A stretch of 64,000 nucleotides of DNA, taken from positions 102,536,806 through 102,600,805 of the forward strand of contig CM069434.1 of assembly GCA_035610365.1 (NCBI GenBank), written 5' to 3'. Of the stretch, positions 30,446 through 42,480 are shown one piece after another. Made by a program: the position numbers and the translations under genes. This DNA comes from Aquatica leii. Its lineage: Eukaryota > Arthropoda > Insecta > Coleoptera > Lampyridae. Under the pieces are notes generated by a model, which did no database searches, was not told the DNA's origin, and was given only the letters and a program-made list of their open reading frames with translations. Numbering within the stretch: the stretch's first letter is position 1; the number at the start of each line of letters is the position of its first letter.

Positions 30446-32340
30446 TACCGGGTTAGACAAATATATGGAAACATCTTTTGAACTAAGCATGTTACGGAAA
30501 TAATGAAATGTGTGTTTTAAATGAGGTTATTTAAGGAATTTGATTAGGTAATTTTTGCCGTAATCTGATTATTAGTTATTGCGTGACAGACAATTCGTTT
30601 TTTTTAAATGGGAACGTTATTGTTTTTATCCCAAAATATAATTCATCGATGTAACTTGTCTATGAGTCCAATACAATATTATGTGTATTCAGAAGAGATT
30701 TATTTAAGACCCAATCAACAAGGAAACGTTTTTTAATTTTTTTTTAACGTTTTGAAAAGATATATTTACATGTTTAAAAACATAATTGCAAAAACGTCTT
30801 AATGTAAAATCTTAAGCTTTCGCGGTTATGTTTATGATTATAAGCGACTTTCGGCTTAGACCGCGTCGTATTAAAACACCTAGACTTAGGCTTGGCCCTA
30901 GTCTCTTCTTAAGAGCCAAAATAAGAAGTAGAACTTGGCCTTTGCCGTATTGTCGTTCGTGAACCCAAACAAACTGACGTTTCGCAAGACATTGCAGCTT
31001 GAATCTTCAGAGTGGTAAATGTCACTGAAAGAAAAAATGTAAATGACGACATTTATACCAATAGCGATTAGCGCGATTAACGGATCTTATCTTTCCGTTG
31101 CCGCTTGACTGACTTCGTTATTACTCGGAGTAACTGTTTGTGTCCTTTCCAAGAAGGTCGATCTTTGTCTTAGAGGATATAATACTGGTAGCCAAGATTT
31201 GCTGAGTCTTAAACCGTCTTCTCGGTTCATATTACATGGATGTTTTGCTATTTCCACAGCTTCGCGGATTAGTCTGGGAAAGTAGAAAGGAGTTCTAGCT
31301 AACACTTTAGTTTGATCAAAGTTCAGCGTGTGTCCTTGGTTCCACACGTGTTCTGCCACTGCTGATTTAATAACTCTGCAGTGTTTGCAGTCAGCCATAT
31401 GTTTTTTTACTCTAACTTCAATAGAGCGTCCCGTCTGTCCTATATAACTTAATCCACAGGAACAAGGAATTTTGCAAACTCCGGCACGTTTTAGAGCCCC
31501 TTGTTTGTCTTTAGCAGATGTAAACCAGGTGTTCAGGGTATTCTTAGTCGTAAACACAGTTTTAATATTATGTTTCTTTAGCACGCTGCTTATTTTGTCT
31601 GTCGAACCCATAAAGTACGGTAAATAAGCGCTGCTAGTCGCAGGTGATAAGTCTTCTTTGACTTTTGGATTTATTGCTCTTTTCCATGAGTTTTAGATCT
31701 CTTTGAACCCGTATCCATTATGTTGTAGGGACTCCAACAGTGTTTCCTTTTCCTTTTGTAGATATTCATTAAAAATGTCTTAATAGCCAAATTTACGTGT
31801 CAATAGCAAAAAATATGTTTACAATGTATCTAAAAGATTGTAGTATCGATGAATAGATGAAATCTTTTTAAAACGTAACAAACATATTTTCTAAAAAACA
31901 TTTTTTATTTCAACTATTTTAAAACGTTGAAAAATGAAAAAACCGTTTCCTTGCTGATTGAGGAACGCCATTAAAATAGTGCGTACAGTATTTGAACGCT
32001 CATGTCTAGTTGGTTATTTATTATTTAAGTACGTCCTAACGTTATCAGCAAGACTTTTTACTTACTTGCATTTCTATTTGTGCGTTATTATAATAAATAA
32101 CAAACCAACATGCGTGTTTAAATACTTCCATATTGTCCGCTATATTTTAATCACGCTTTTCATGAAATCTCTTCCAAATACCTCTAATATTTTATTGGAT
32201 TCACAGACAATGAGATCACGGTAAAAATTACCTCGTCAGATTTCTTAAATAACCCCATTTACAACGCACTTTCATTATTTCAGTAAGATGCTTGGTTCAA
32301 AAAATATTAAGATGTTTCGATACATTTCTCTAACCCGGTA
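30446..32340. mobile_element. Long-TIR DNA element with TA duplication
   Basis: It starts TACCGGGTTAGA and ends TCTAACCCGGTA, with TA on both sides (30444-30445, 32341-32342). The terminal inverted repeats are about 100 bp (to CATCTT...GAAATAATGAAA...GGGGTTATTTAA-like blocks). A further inverted pair (CAATCAACAAGGAAACG near 30712 against CGTTTCCTTGCTGATTG near 31947) suggests repeats of about 300 bp or more. No DNA transposase is inside; the centre holds a Penelope fragment. Confidence 0.7.
31087..31790 (-). pseudogene. Penelope-like element C-terminus with GIY-YIG endonuclease
   Basis: The 174-residue frame from ATG 31611 has the linker between RT and endonuclease (STDKISSVLKKHNIKTVFTT). 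It then has the GIY-YIG domain: AGVCKIPCSCGLSYIGQTGRSI, VRVKKHMADC, IKSAVAEHVWNQGH, and the catalytic-region Glu in PRLIREAVEIAKHP. Upstream, in a disrupted frame (to about 31790), TLLESLQHNGYGFKEI is an RT-end peptide. RT proper is missing, so this is a 5'-truncated copy, the usual fate of such elements. Confidence 0.85.
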
Positions 32341-32342
32341 TA

Positions 32343-33105
32343 TTTCGTACGCTGCTTGAAAAACGACTATACGCGTCTCGTGATAAATCGAGTTATAGAA
32401 ATGCTCAGGACCACATTAGAGAAACTACAAAAACTGTCTGCTGTATAAAGAAACAGTCAAGAAGAAACCAATCGGCAATATCAATCAACCCTTACTATCA
32501 ATTGCAATGCGATAATGCAAATGAACAAACTTTAAAAGCTCTCAAATCCTTTACTGCCGTACTACTAATAACCCAAAAGAGCGCAAACATGAGAACAACG
32601 ACAAGCGTACAACTTTGTCACTATCTAGCTCCAAAAACTTTCAACAAAAAATTGCAGAAACAAAACATACATTAAATGAGTATAAAAAAAAGTAAAAACT
32701 AAAAAAAAACGCTAAAACCATACTTAAGAGAAATACAAAAATCAAATGAATTTTTAATACAGAAGAGGATGTCGTCAGGATCATGCTACGTCAACCATCA
32801 ACTTAACTGAAAAGAATTAAAGCAAGAGAGGAAAGCGCATAGTCCCCACTAAACGGGTAAAAAACGTGATAAGGTAAAAAAAATCTGAAAAATTGTCACC
32901 ACTAAGCTGTAGGATACACTTTCTCGTTACTAACAAAGATTTTGACTAAGCAATACAAATGGCCGTCTGACAAATATTTTAAAAAAAACCCAATCTTAGA
33001 ACATCTCATATATGTAGTATGTACAATATGTACATTGTACATACATTGAGGTACGTATGTAAGTACAGCGTATGTACTCATACGTACAATGTACGTCCAC
33101 TGTAC
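32343..33105. other. Intronic sequence without recognised gene; GTAC-rich end
   Basis: A plus-strand stretch near 32350-32700 reads through a few peptides but matches nothing I recognise. Positions 33005-33109 are dense in GTAC, TACGTA and ATGTACAT palindromes. Confidence 0.4.
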
Positions 33106-33109
33106 ATAC

Positions 33110-33519
33110 TAAAACGTTCTCAAATTTAAGAGCCTTCTTGAAGTTTTATCCATTTTTTAGAACGTTCACCGAAGGATATGGAACAATCGCGAACTTTTTG
33201 CGAAGATGTATAAATTCGTTGCAAACAAATCGGAGGTCAGTTATTTCCCGTAATTCGAAGACGGCAGTGTTAAGAAGATTATTCAATTCTAAATAAATAA
33301 GTCGTTAACGCGTGTGAGATAAATCTACGTTGTATAACCTTGTACGTGACTTTAGTGTAAACAAACAAGTGTGTGACTTTATCTTATCTTCGTGTAAGTG
33401 TATACATAAATTACAGTGTAAGTGTTTTTATTAAATTTCCTTAGATTTAATTAGTTCGGTAAAACGTGTACATATTTTTAGTTTTAAATAAATCAGTAAT
33501 ACTAATAAAATTCGTTACA
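33110..33519 (+). repeat. gypsy-M copy B 5' LTR
   Basis: A 410-bp LTR from (T)AAAACGTTCTC to TTCGTTACA, with the same block order as at 13352 and 62692. The first G of the usual TG is A. GTGGCGTCAGTGCGGGG (33521) follows as the probable primer-binding site. Confidence 0.85.
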
Positions 33520-33749
33520 AGTGGCGTCAGTGCGGGGTATCGAATAGAATAAACCGTTCGCGATTTTTAGTGTAAATACCATTAAGTAACTTAATATCGC
33601 TCCCGAAATAAAGTCATTGATGGCGTAAATAAATAAAACTTTAGTTCGCGTTTAACCGTAGCTATTCCATTTCGTTAAACCAGAGTCGGGCTTTATTAAA
33701 ATTTAGTATTATTAAATTTGGTTTTAAATTATTATTCGTGGCTAAATTT

Positions 33750-34070
33750 ATGCCGGTGACGCGTTCGCAAGCAGTTAAAATGGATGCAAAGCTATTTGAA
33801 TTTCTTGAATCAATAAAAAATTATCAAGAATCGATGAATAGAAAAATGGAAGAAAAGTTTCACAAAAATTCGCAGAAAATGGTGGAAAATTCTAGAAACC
33901 TGAAAAAAGAGATAAGAACGAGCATAGAGAACCAAATTAAAATTGTTCAAAAGGAAACCCAAGCAGATATGCTAAATTTAAAAGAAAAAATTTGCGAATC
34001 TGTGAATGAAAAAATAGAAGCAATAGAGGACAAATTAGAAGACAAAATGAAACTGCTTAAGAAAGAATAA
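33750..34070 (+). CDS. gypsy-M copy B Gag N-terminal coiled coil
   Basis: The start is taken at ATG 33750 (MPVTRSQAVKMDAKLFEFL), because copy C has ATG at the same place (63308). The rest is a long Lys/Glu-rich heptad-like helix (ENSRNLKKEIRTSIENQIKI...). It ends at TAA 34068; the equivalent in copy C reads on into the next block, so this stop is probably a mutation. Confidence 0.7.
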   Translation: MPVTRSQAVKMDAKLFEFLESIKNYQESMNRKMEEKFHKNSQKMVENSRNLKKEIRTSIENQIKIVQKETQADMLNLKEKICESVNEKIEAIEDKLEDKMKLLKKE

Positions 34071-34120
34071 ATCGAATAAATTGTCACGGCGAAGGAAGCG
34101 TCACGAGTGAAGATTTAATA

Positions 34121-34920
34121 ATGGACTATAAGGAAGAAACCACTAACAAGTTTAAAGTTGTACCTCCAAATTTTGATGGTAAAGTTCCATGGTCAACCTA
34201 CCACAAGCAGTTTGAAGCCGCAGCTACAGCTAATAGTTGGAGCAACAAGCAGAAAGCGACGTCTTTAATAGTGTCCCTACGTGGGGAAGCGCTTGGAATT
34301 TTACAAACTGTTCCTGACCACCTACAAGAAAATTACAAACTCTTAATTAATTTGACAATTAGAAATGAGATATGGAGATGCTCATCTTCAACAAGTCTAT
34401 CAAGCTCAAATTAAAAGTCGAGTTGAGAAAGCTGCCGAAAGTCTTCAAGAGTTTGAGGCTGACATCGCCAGATTAACACGGCTTGCGTATCCTACAGCAC
34501 CAGATACTTGGAGCAGTTGGCTATTCCAAACTTTGTAGACGGCCTCCGAGACAGCGAAACGCAGCAGACTCTCCGGTTAGTTCGACGGAAGACATTGGAT
34601 GACGCTTTGGTGCATGCGGTGGAGTTTGAAGCAGCAAAACAAGCATCGCAATGAGACGGTCATAGACTCTGATGTGCTGCAGAAGTACCTGCGCAGACAC
34701 TAGAAAGCATCGAGGAGATAGCGCGACAAATACTTCGGGAAAGAGGAGTGACAACTTTGAACTGCGGTGAAATAAGCCATGAACGACGGCATCGTACTAA
34801 ACCTAAGAAGAGGACAAGAAGAGCGCTTGAGAATTTGGAACAACACGACCAAAAGAGACAAAAAGTAATCTCGTTTAGTCAGGCTCCAGAGATTACCATT
34901 CAAATGGCATCGCCGATTGA
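34121..34920 (+). pseudogene. gypsy-M copy B Gag capsid region
   Basis: PPNFDGKVPWSTYHKQFEAAA and WSNKQKATSLIVSLRGEAL (34160-34300) are the Gag core seen in many insect gypsy elements. After a frameshift near 34370 come QVYQAQIKSRVEKAAESLQE and NFVDGLRDSETQQTLRL. The equivalent block in copy C is at 63740-64000. Confidence 0.75.
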
Positions 34921-34924
34921 TTAA

Positions 34925-35142
34925 TTGCATAGCATTTATCTCGATGGCAAGATCAATGGAAGAAGTGTTCAGTTACTGGTTGACACGGGAGCGACGAAGA
35001 CCATCATTCGTCCTGACATGTTGTTGGAAAACGAAAAGACATCACCAGTAACAGTGCGACTTCGAACGGCGACGGGCGAAGAAATACCTACTCACGGACA
35101 AGTCAAAGTAACCATTAGTTTGGGAAATGGAGTACTCGACCA
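34925..35142 (+). pseudogene. gypsy-M copy B retropepsin, cut by hAT-2
   Basis: INGRSVQLLVDTGATKTII contains the active-site Asp-Thr-Gly of a retroviral-type aspartic protease. The frame runs to GVLDH at the hAT-2 insertion. After hAT-2 the duplicated CTCGACCA and VLVADITEEV continue the same protein (42273-42316). Confidence 0.8.
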
Positions 35143-36639
35143 CAGCGACGTAACTAGGGGGGGGCTGACGGGGCATGTGCCCCGGGCGCCGTTTTTTAGG
35201 GGCGCAGGGGCGCGTTATTTATATAGATACAAGTTAATGCTAAAATTAATAATACGAGAGAAAGAAAACGCAAATGCAGTAACGCAAAACGCGAGAGTAA
35301 TTTTAAGCAATTCGTATTATTGCATTCTGAACTAACGAAGTGAGTACCGCAGCAGAAATCAAAGATACCAGCCAGAGTGGGTACACGCCGTCGAGTCGAG
35401 TTTAATCTTTAAATAGATTTTTACCATTGACTTACGATGCTTGTTAATAGGTAATTAAAAAAATCAACGGGTGCAAATTTCAACAAAATTTATAAGCGGA
35501 ATTTTTACATCTACTCTTAATCGTTTTTCTTAGAATGAACTTGCTCTATGCTTTGCTGTTTCTTCGCATCAGCATTATGTAAGATAAGCCGGCTTCCGGG
35601 AAGGTACAAAGTACACAATCGACGAACAAAAACATGCTTGTTGCAATAGAAATCCCCAAAAATTGCGCCATAAATTGTATTTAAAATGTTCGAAAATTGC
35701 ATAAAAAATTAAAGAAGTACCTAGCAGTATAAAAGAAAATCAAAATTAAAGAAATTGATATGAGTTCGTATTTTGTACCCATTACTCATAGTTATAAAAA
35801 TTTTAAAACGTCTAAGGGCCAGATTAATAGACGACACTTGAGAGTTAGTGCTCCCTTACTTTTTACTTGAAAACATGTTTGGTATTATTAAACCACACTT
35901 AAGATTTTCTTGAGAAATTCTTAAGAAAAACTTAAGTATTGTGACGTCACCAATTTTTAGTATTAATAAACCATACTTGAATGTAAGTGAGTTTGACGGT
36001 TATATTTATTTGACGTTTGCAAGTATAGAATTCAAGTAATTTGCAGACGTACTTTAAGGCGCACTTGAAAATTGAAAATTTTTTGTATTTGTTTTTTTTT
36101 TAAACTGTTGTGTTTGATAAAGTATTATTATTGTTAATGGTTAATTGTTTATAACAAAAAAAATAATAATTTTTGTAAATAAATGTACAGTATGTAATTA
36201 AAAAGTATTTTTTATTACATTAAAGATAATCTATACCCTCGTATTCCTAGAGTGATATTGCAAGATCTGCAAAATCCTTTAGAAGTCTTTAAATGCCATT
36301 TAGCTTTTGACAAAGTATCATATTAACAAGGAAATCGTGGTTAATATAATTACGCCAATTATTTTAAGTGACAATAAAACACAATCTAATCGAGGCCAAC
36401 CTCTTCCACCTCTTTTAACATTCTTAATTGTTTTAAGATACTATGTACCGGGTAGTTTTCAGGTAAGCAATGTGTATGTATAGTAAAATATGAACACCTT
36501 AATTTTAACAGATTGTGTGCGCTGATTTATACAACATAAATCAAGCCACTGTATCGCTGTTTGTTAAAGATATTTTGACTACATTATGTCGGTGTTTAAG
36601 AAATTGGGTGTATTTTCCGAGAAATGTACAATTATTATA

Positions 36640-37134
36640 AATAATGCAACAGCAATTCTCTGGAATATCAGAATTTTTTGGAGTTAGTGGTGTTATTGAC
36701 AGAACTCATATTCCCATTAAAACTCCTGGTGGTCAAAATGCCGAAATTTATCGCAACAGAAATTCTTGATTTCTTTAAACGTTCAGGTTGTAGCACGACG
36801 AAATTTAGAACGTTTTGGTATTGTTTGTAGATGGCCTGGGTCGGTTTACGTTTCAAGAATGTTTGACAATAGTGTTGTTAAGATGAGGTTTCAGAATGGT
36901 TCCGTTACCGGCGTTTTCTTAGGAGATTCTGGTTACCCTCAACGAAGGTATGTTTATACACCAATTCTTCAACCGACTACACCTACGGAAAATCGATATA
37001 ATAGAAACATTAGTACAAGAAACGTTGTTGAAACTCTTAAAATTTTGCCACCAGAAGTTCCTCATCAATTGATATATGTAGGTGAAAGACAAAATTTAAT
37101 ACTAAACGCATTTATTCACAAACATTTTAAATAA
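36640..37134 (+). pseudogene. Harbinger (HARBI1-like) transposase remnant
   Basis: VIDRTHIPIKTPGG (about 36690) holds the first catalytic Asp region. After a frameshift follow WPGSVYVSRMFDNSVV (degenerate WPGSxHDSRIF) and GVFLGDSGYPQRRYVYTPIL, then YNRNISTRNVVE with the N-R-x3-RTRN-like end. Stops and shifts make it inactive. It is shorter than the usual 350 residues. Confidence 0.85.
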
Positions 37135-37187
37135 AATAAATTAACAGTTTAATAATAAAGATAATAATAAATGAATTATATTTTAAG

Positions 37188-37480
37188 TTACTGGTGTTTA
37201 TTAAGATCCAGTTGTGCTTTTTCCATTTCGGCTTTTGCTTTTTCACCAAGATATTCTAACTGTTTAATCCGAACTCTATGAAGTTTTTCTTCATGCTCCA
37301 TTCGTCGTAGGCGTATTTGATAGTCTAGTCTTATTCGAGATGCGTGCACTTCTTCTTCTATTTGCATTCGTCGAACGTGCAATTGCTCTTCCGTTTCTAG
37401 CGTCTTATTTACTTTTTTTATCCGGATTGATAGTTCACTTTCAAGTACGAGATATCTAGATGGTTTTTTTATATTTCAAA
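37188..37480 (-). pseudogene. Harbinger second gene (Myb-like accessory protein), C-terminal helix
   Basis: The minus-strand frame HVRRMQIEEEVHASRIRLDY...EHEEKLHRVRIKQLEY is an Arg/Glu-rich coiled coil typical of the C-terminus of the Myb/SANT accessory protein, convergent to the transposase as in other Harbinger elements. The SANT domain itself was not recovered. Confidence 0.55.
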
Positions 37481-39309
37481 ATATGTTTATATTTCAGTAC
37501 AAGTTCTTGCAAGGAGAGATTTTCGTCAGGTGTAAATACTTTTGTTTTTTTCAGACATCTTAAAAATTGTACAAGTACATAAATTAGAATGTGTTTATAT
37601 CCAAAATTAAAATAACACATTGCAATTATTTCTGCATCCTGTTAAAAATTTGTATAAAAAAGCATTGGCTTACCTGTAAGATTTAATTTGGCATGTCTTG
37701 TATGTATAAACTTTTGATGTACTCACACGAAAGAGACAGTGCAGCGTAACAGATGTTTTTAGAGCAAATTACTATTTATTTTCGATATAAGAATAGATTG
37801 CTATAATTTTAAATATTTATTCTTTAGTGTATTTAATTGTATACGGCTGTATACAATTTATTTTTATGGTTTATTAATTTTAGGTAGGCTAATTAAATCA
37901 GTTTAGGTTTATTTATTAACACAATGACATAAATTTAATTTAATGACTGAAGATATTTTTACATTTCAAAATATAATAATTATTATTGTTGCGGATAGCT
38001 TCCAAAGAACTCAACACTTTCACTTTATAGGTATACAGTAAATTATGTCATACTTAACTTCAGTATACAATGTACTTTACTTTATTCGAATTTTGTAGTA
38101 CGAAACCCTAACAAATTCTAGAAAAATGATTGTATATACACTGTTTAAATAATAATTTTTTAATTATTTGAATACTGTAAAATATCTCATTTATATATTT
38201 TTGTAATTTATGTACTAATGTTTGATTTAAGGTACTATTTTAAATCGAACGTTTCTGTATCATTTAATTCTATACTTGAAAATGATGACGTTTTGATGAC
38301 GTTCGTACTTAAAAAATACTTCACTTAGGGTTCACTAATACTTGACTATTAATACCAATTTAAAAATATAATTTTTTCAAGTAACCATACTCACTTTATC
38401 AAGTGTGAGTCAAGTTTAAGTCAAGATTTGTTTATTAATCTGGCCCTAAATGAACGAAAAAAAATACAAATACATAACTTATTGTTAACTATAAATTATT
38501 ACGGTGGTAATTTATCACAATGTATATTGCTAAATTATCTTCAGTAAAATTAAGTCCTCTATCACTTACATAATATGCGCATATTTACATACTTAGGTGG
38601 CAATGGACTAACTCGTTTTTCACATTTACAAAAAATTATTTTCCTCTCGTACGAAAAGATCAAATGTGTTTGAATTAGTAATTGATGCAGTTAGTTAGCG
38701 TAAATTACATTTTTCTCATTATTATGCCACTGATAAGGTAAATATGGTGATATCATCATCGTGAGACCCAATTTTAAAATGTGATGTTATATCGGTAAAG
38801 TTAACACAATATATAAAACTAAAACCAACGCTAAGAACGTGATCCAAACATAAATAAAAACATACTTCAATTCATAATATGGAAAAATTATTTTGAGATG
38901 TTTTATGTCTGCAGTATTTATTTGTTTGCTGGGTAGGTATTCATAATTTGTATTTTTCTTAAGAAAATTACAATAAGTTTTGCATTTTTGTTAAAAGTTG
39001 CACAAAAATTTCAAAAAAATGCAAATACCATCAGCTCCGGTTCTTTAGGCAAATGTTACTTAGTTTTTCGCATTACAACGAACTTGGTTAAGCGATGAAT
39101 TTACACTTTTTTCTGCACTTCAATGTATTTTGAGTTACTTGAATGTTAGTTAAGAGTTGAAACGCGTGTGCTGTATTGTATCTAGTGTCACTGTTAAGTG
39201 TGTGTCTTTCCTTACTCCGTGTTTTAAGCGAACTTCTTTGTGATTCGAACGTGTATCATAGTTGTTACAGTGTTTTGCTGTTTGATTTTGCTTAATTTAA
39301 TAAAATAAA

Positions 39310-41975
39310 AATCACGTCGAAGAAACCTTCTGGTGCAGAATATCGAAAAAGAGCTAAAGAAAGAGAAATAGAAGTTCGTCATTCTTCGTCTCTCTTGTCG
39401 TCATGGTTAAATGTTAAAGACGTAAATAAAAAAGGTAATATATACACTAATTTGACTACTTATTACACAATATAAAATTATTTATTTACTAAAATAAACG
39501 TAAACAGTAAATTCCTAACACACTATTTGTTTTTAGAAGGAAGCAATTGTAGTACCAATATGATGTTTGAAGAACATTCAAGCGCAGTCCAAGAAGAAAT
39601 TTTAGCGGGGACGAATTTTGAGACAGAAATAAGCCAGCAGGAAGAAAATCAGATTCTATAAACGTATGGCACTAACGATGATGAAGGCGGGTTTCAAGCA
39701 GTATCTAATCAGGGTTCAACAATTGCGAAAATAGATTTAGCAGAGGGTGAATCCACTATTCATTTCGATCTTAGAGATCCAGTGAAGTGGCCTGCAGCAC
39801 TTTCGGATGCAGAAAGATGCTTGATAGTGTCAGGATTATTAGACGAAGGAAAAATAGAACCTGATTTAAGTAATACCTTAAGAGATGGGAGAAACTTAAC
39901 TAAAGACTGGTTTACAAAAAAATTGCCTGGTGGCTTAAAGGTGCACCGAAGGTGGCTAGTATACAGTCAATTAAAGAATGCTTTGTTTTGTGTCCCTTGC
40001 AAACTGTTTTCTCACTTAGAAAGAAAAGCTTCTGTTTTGGCCAAGGAAGAAGGTTTCACTCAATGGAAGAAGTTGAGTGAACGAATTCCTGAGTACGAAA
40101 ATTCACTGAACCACAAAAAGTGTTTTTGCTCTTGGAAAACTTTGCAGTTATCTTTAAATAAAGGTACTGGTATTGATAAAGAACTTCAACACAAGATAGC
40201 ACTTGAGGAAGCGCACTGGAGAGGGGTTTTGTATGTTATCATTGATGTGGTAAAGCAAAAGCAAAACAGGGTAGTTCATTACGAGGCTCTAATGAAAAGC
40301 TAGATTTTGGTGACCCAAGATGTGGAAAGTTTTTAAATACTATAGACCTAGTGTCTCATTACCACCCCCAATTAAAAGAGCACATTCTTCGTCATAGAAA
40401 GGGTCAAGTAAGCTATTTCTCTCCTTCTATACAGAACGAATTTTTAGACATAATTGCTGGAAAAATAAGAGAAAACATATTTTTAGACATCAAAGCTTCA
40501 AAATACTTTTCCATTATGTTTGACTGCACACCTGATGTAAGTCATTCAGAACAAATGTCTCAAGTTATTCGTTATGTTAAGGTTACCGACAATGGTCCAG
40601 AGATAGTCGAAAGCTTCATTGATTTTGTGGCAGTTATTGAGAAAACTGGATGTGCTCTTACTCAGAAAATTCTAGAAAAAATAAAAAATGATTGCTTAGA
40701 CATAAGGAACTGCAGAGGACAATGCTATGACAATGGTTCAAATATGGCGGGCATGTACAAAGGCGTTCAATCCCGAATTCTTGAAGCAAACAGTCTAACG
40801 TATTTTGTGCCATGTGCAGCACATTCCCTAAACTTAATTGGTGTAAATGCTGCTAGCTTGCCAGGGGAGGCAGAGTCGTACTTTGGCATACTTAATTGCC
40901 TCTATAATTTCTTTGCTTCCTCCACTAATAGATGGGAAATTCTAGTAAAACATGTTCCCCTATCTCTCAAACTGCAAAGCAATACTAGATGATCTACTAA
41001 GAGAGAGGCATTAAAAGTAATATATAAACATCTAGGAAAAATTTTAGATGCTCTAAATGACCTTATGACGAACCAAATAACAACTGCTGAAACAAAAACA
41101 CAGGCAACTTCTCTTCTAAAAAATGTAAAAAGGTTTGAATTTATTGTCCTCTCATGTTTCTGGTATAAGCAATTAAGCCGCATAGATATTGTGAACAAGC
41201 TGTTACAAAAAGAGGACACCACTATCGACAGATCAGCAGGACATATTAGCAGACTAATCTCCGAGTTTAAAGAGGAAAGGTCAAACTGTTCAGCTAATGC
41301 AGTGAAGCCAAAGAAATAGCTACAAAGTTTAATTTAGATCCTCATTCTAAGGAAGAAGGAAAAAGAAGCGCAGGTTTGATGAGAAGGGTGAAGATGAAAT
41401 CCATTACTTTTTAGAGGAAAAAAAGTTCAGATTGTTGATGATACAAATAATAGATCGGATTCTAAATGAACTGAGACAAAGGTTTTAATCCCTACAATGT
41501 AAATAGATTATTTGGTTTTCTCAATGGAACTGGGTTTGCATCAATGAAAGGAGAGGAATTAAAAAATCGGGCAATAGAGTTAGCAACCACATATACAGAA
41601 GATTTAGATAAGGATGAACTGTCAATAGAAGTGGAGAGTTTTAAATATCCCGCTTTAGATTTAGGACCTAATATGAAAACGGCTACTTCATCTGATCTTC
41701 TGACGTTAATATACCAAAACGGACTTGAAGATGCCTACCCCAACATAACTATAGCGTTAAGAATTTTTCTTACAATACCCGTATCAGTTGCCTCAAACGA
41801 AAGAAGTTTTAGTAAATTAAAAATTATAAAAAATTACATCAGGAACCTGACAGGACAACAACGACTAACCAACTTAGGCATTATTTCCATAGAGCACCAA
41901 ATAGCGTCTAAACTATCTTTTGAGGAAATTGTAAACACATTTGCGGCTAAAAAATCTCGTAAAGTTAAGTTTTAG
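39310..41975 (+). pseudogene. hAT-2 transposase (ZMYM/TTF-type hAT), decayed
   Basis: The first exon-like part (KKPSGAEYRKRAKEREIE, 39317-39434) is followed by a plausible intron (GTAATA...TTTTTAG, 39435-39537). Next comes the TTF-type zinc-finger zone: WFTKKLPGGLKVHRRWLVYS and NALFCVPCKLFS (about 39910-40010). The catalytic middle has FSIMFDCTPDVSHSEQMS (40510) and CRGQCYDNGSNMAGMYKG (40710). The dimerisation region has VASNERSFSKLKIIKNYIR (41790-41845) and LGIISIEHQIA. Stops at 39659, 40303 and 40992 and later shifts inactivate it. Confidence 0.9.
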
Positions 41976-42280
41976 TTTGTATATAATTTGTCACAATTCT
42001 TAAAGATTGTGTAAACTGTAAAATGTATATGTAGATTGTGTAAATAAAGTAACTTATATATAAACCGTTTGGTTTTTGAACAATTATTTACTGCCTATTG
42101 GAATTAAACAGTTTTTCAAGGTGAAATGTGTAATAAATGTTAGTAACAATATCAGAGGTATTATTTGGAAAGGTTTTTGGTTTATTGGTGTATGTTGAAT
42201 ACAGAGAGGAGAGGGCGCCAAAGTGACTTCTTGCCCCGGGTGGTAAATCGCCTAGTTACGTCGCTGTCGACACTCGACCA

Positions 42281-42480
42281 TCAAGTACTGGTTGCCGACA
42301 TCACGGAAGAAGTTACCAAAAATGGTTCACGTCGATCGTCTAGTCCCGTTTGCTGGTGATAACCACAATACGGAAGTTCAGGTCCGAACCAGAGGAATAA
42401 GCAGCAGAACCAGGAATCAAATCGAAGGAATGAAGTTCGAGAAGTTTATGAACTTATACGGAGGTTCTGGAAAAACTAGG
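42281..42480 (+). pseudogene. gypsy-M copy B: protease end joined to integrase C-terminus
   Basis: VLVADITEEV (protease) runs within a few bases into KMVHVDRLVPFAGD, the last peptide of the integrase. The intervening RT, RNase H and integrase core are therefore deleted at about 42317. The linker NQIEGMKFEKFMNLYGGSGKTR follows, as in copy A. Confidence 0.75.

Larger units (their letters stand above)
35816..38446 (+). mobile_element. PIF/Harbinger element nested in hAT-2
   Basis: The TIRs are GGGCCAGATTAATA (35816) and TATTAATCTGGCCC (to 38446), with the 3-bp duplication TAA on both sides (35813-35815, 38447-38449), the Harbinger standard. It carries decayed pieces of both genes of such elements, the transposase on plus and the Myb-like partner on minus. 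Confidence 0.92.
35143..42272 (+). mobile_element. hAT-2: hAT transposon with decayed transposase, hosting a Harbinger element
   Basis: The left end is CAGCGACGTAACTAGGGGG at 35143 and the right end CCTAGTTACGTCGCTG ends at 42266. CTCGACCA is duplicated at 35135-35142 and 42273-42280. Six extra bases (TCGACA, 42267-42272) lie between the right TIR and the duplication. GGGGCGCC-rich subterminal DNA is at both ends (CCCCGGGCGCCG, 35180; GGGCGCCAAAGTG...CCCCGGG, 42213). Confidence 0.88.

Noticed and set aside
33738..33749. Gag start of copy B at 33738
   Set aside because: The codon there is GTG; ATG at 33750 matches the start in copy C.
35160..35335. Continuation of the protease frame past 35142
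   Set aside because: It reads into the GGGGCGCC-rich end of hAT-2, so the residues after GVLDH are transposon sequence.
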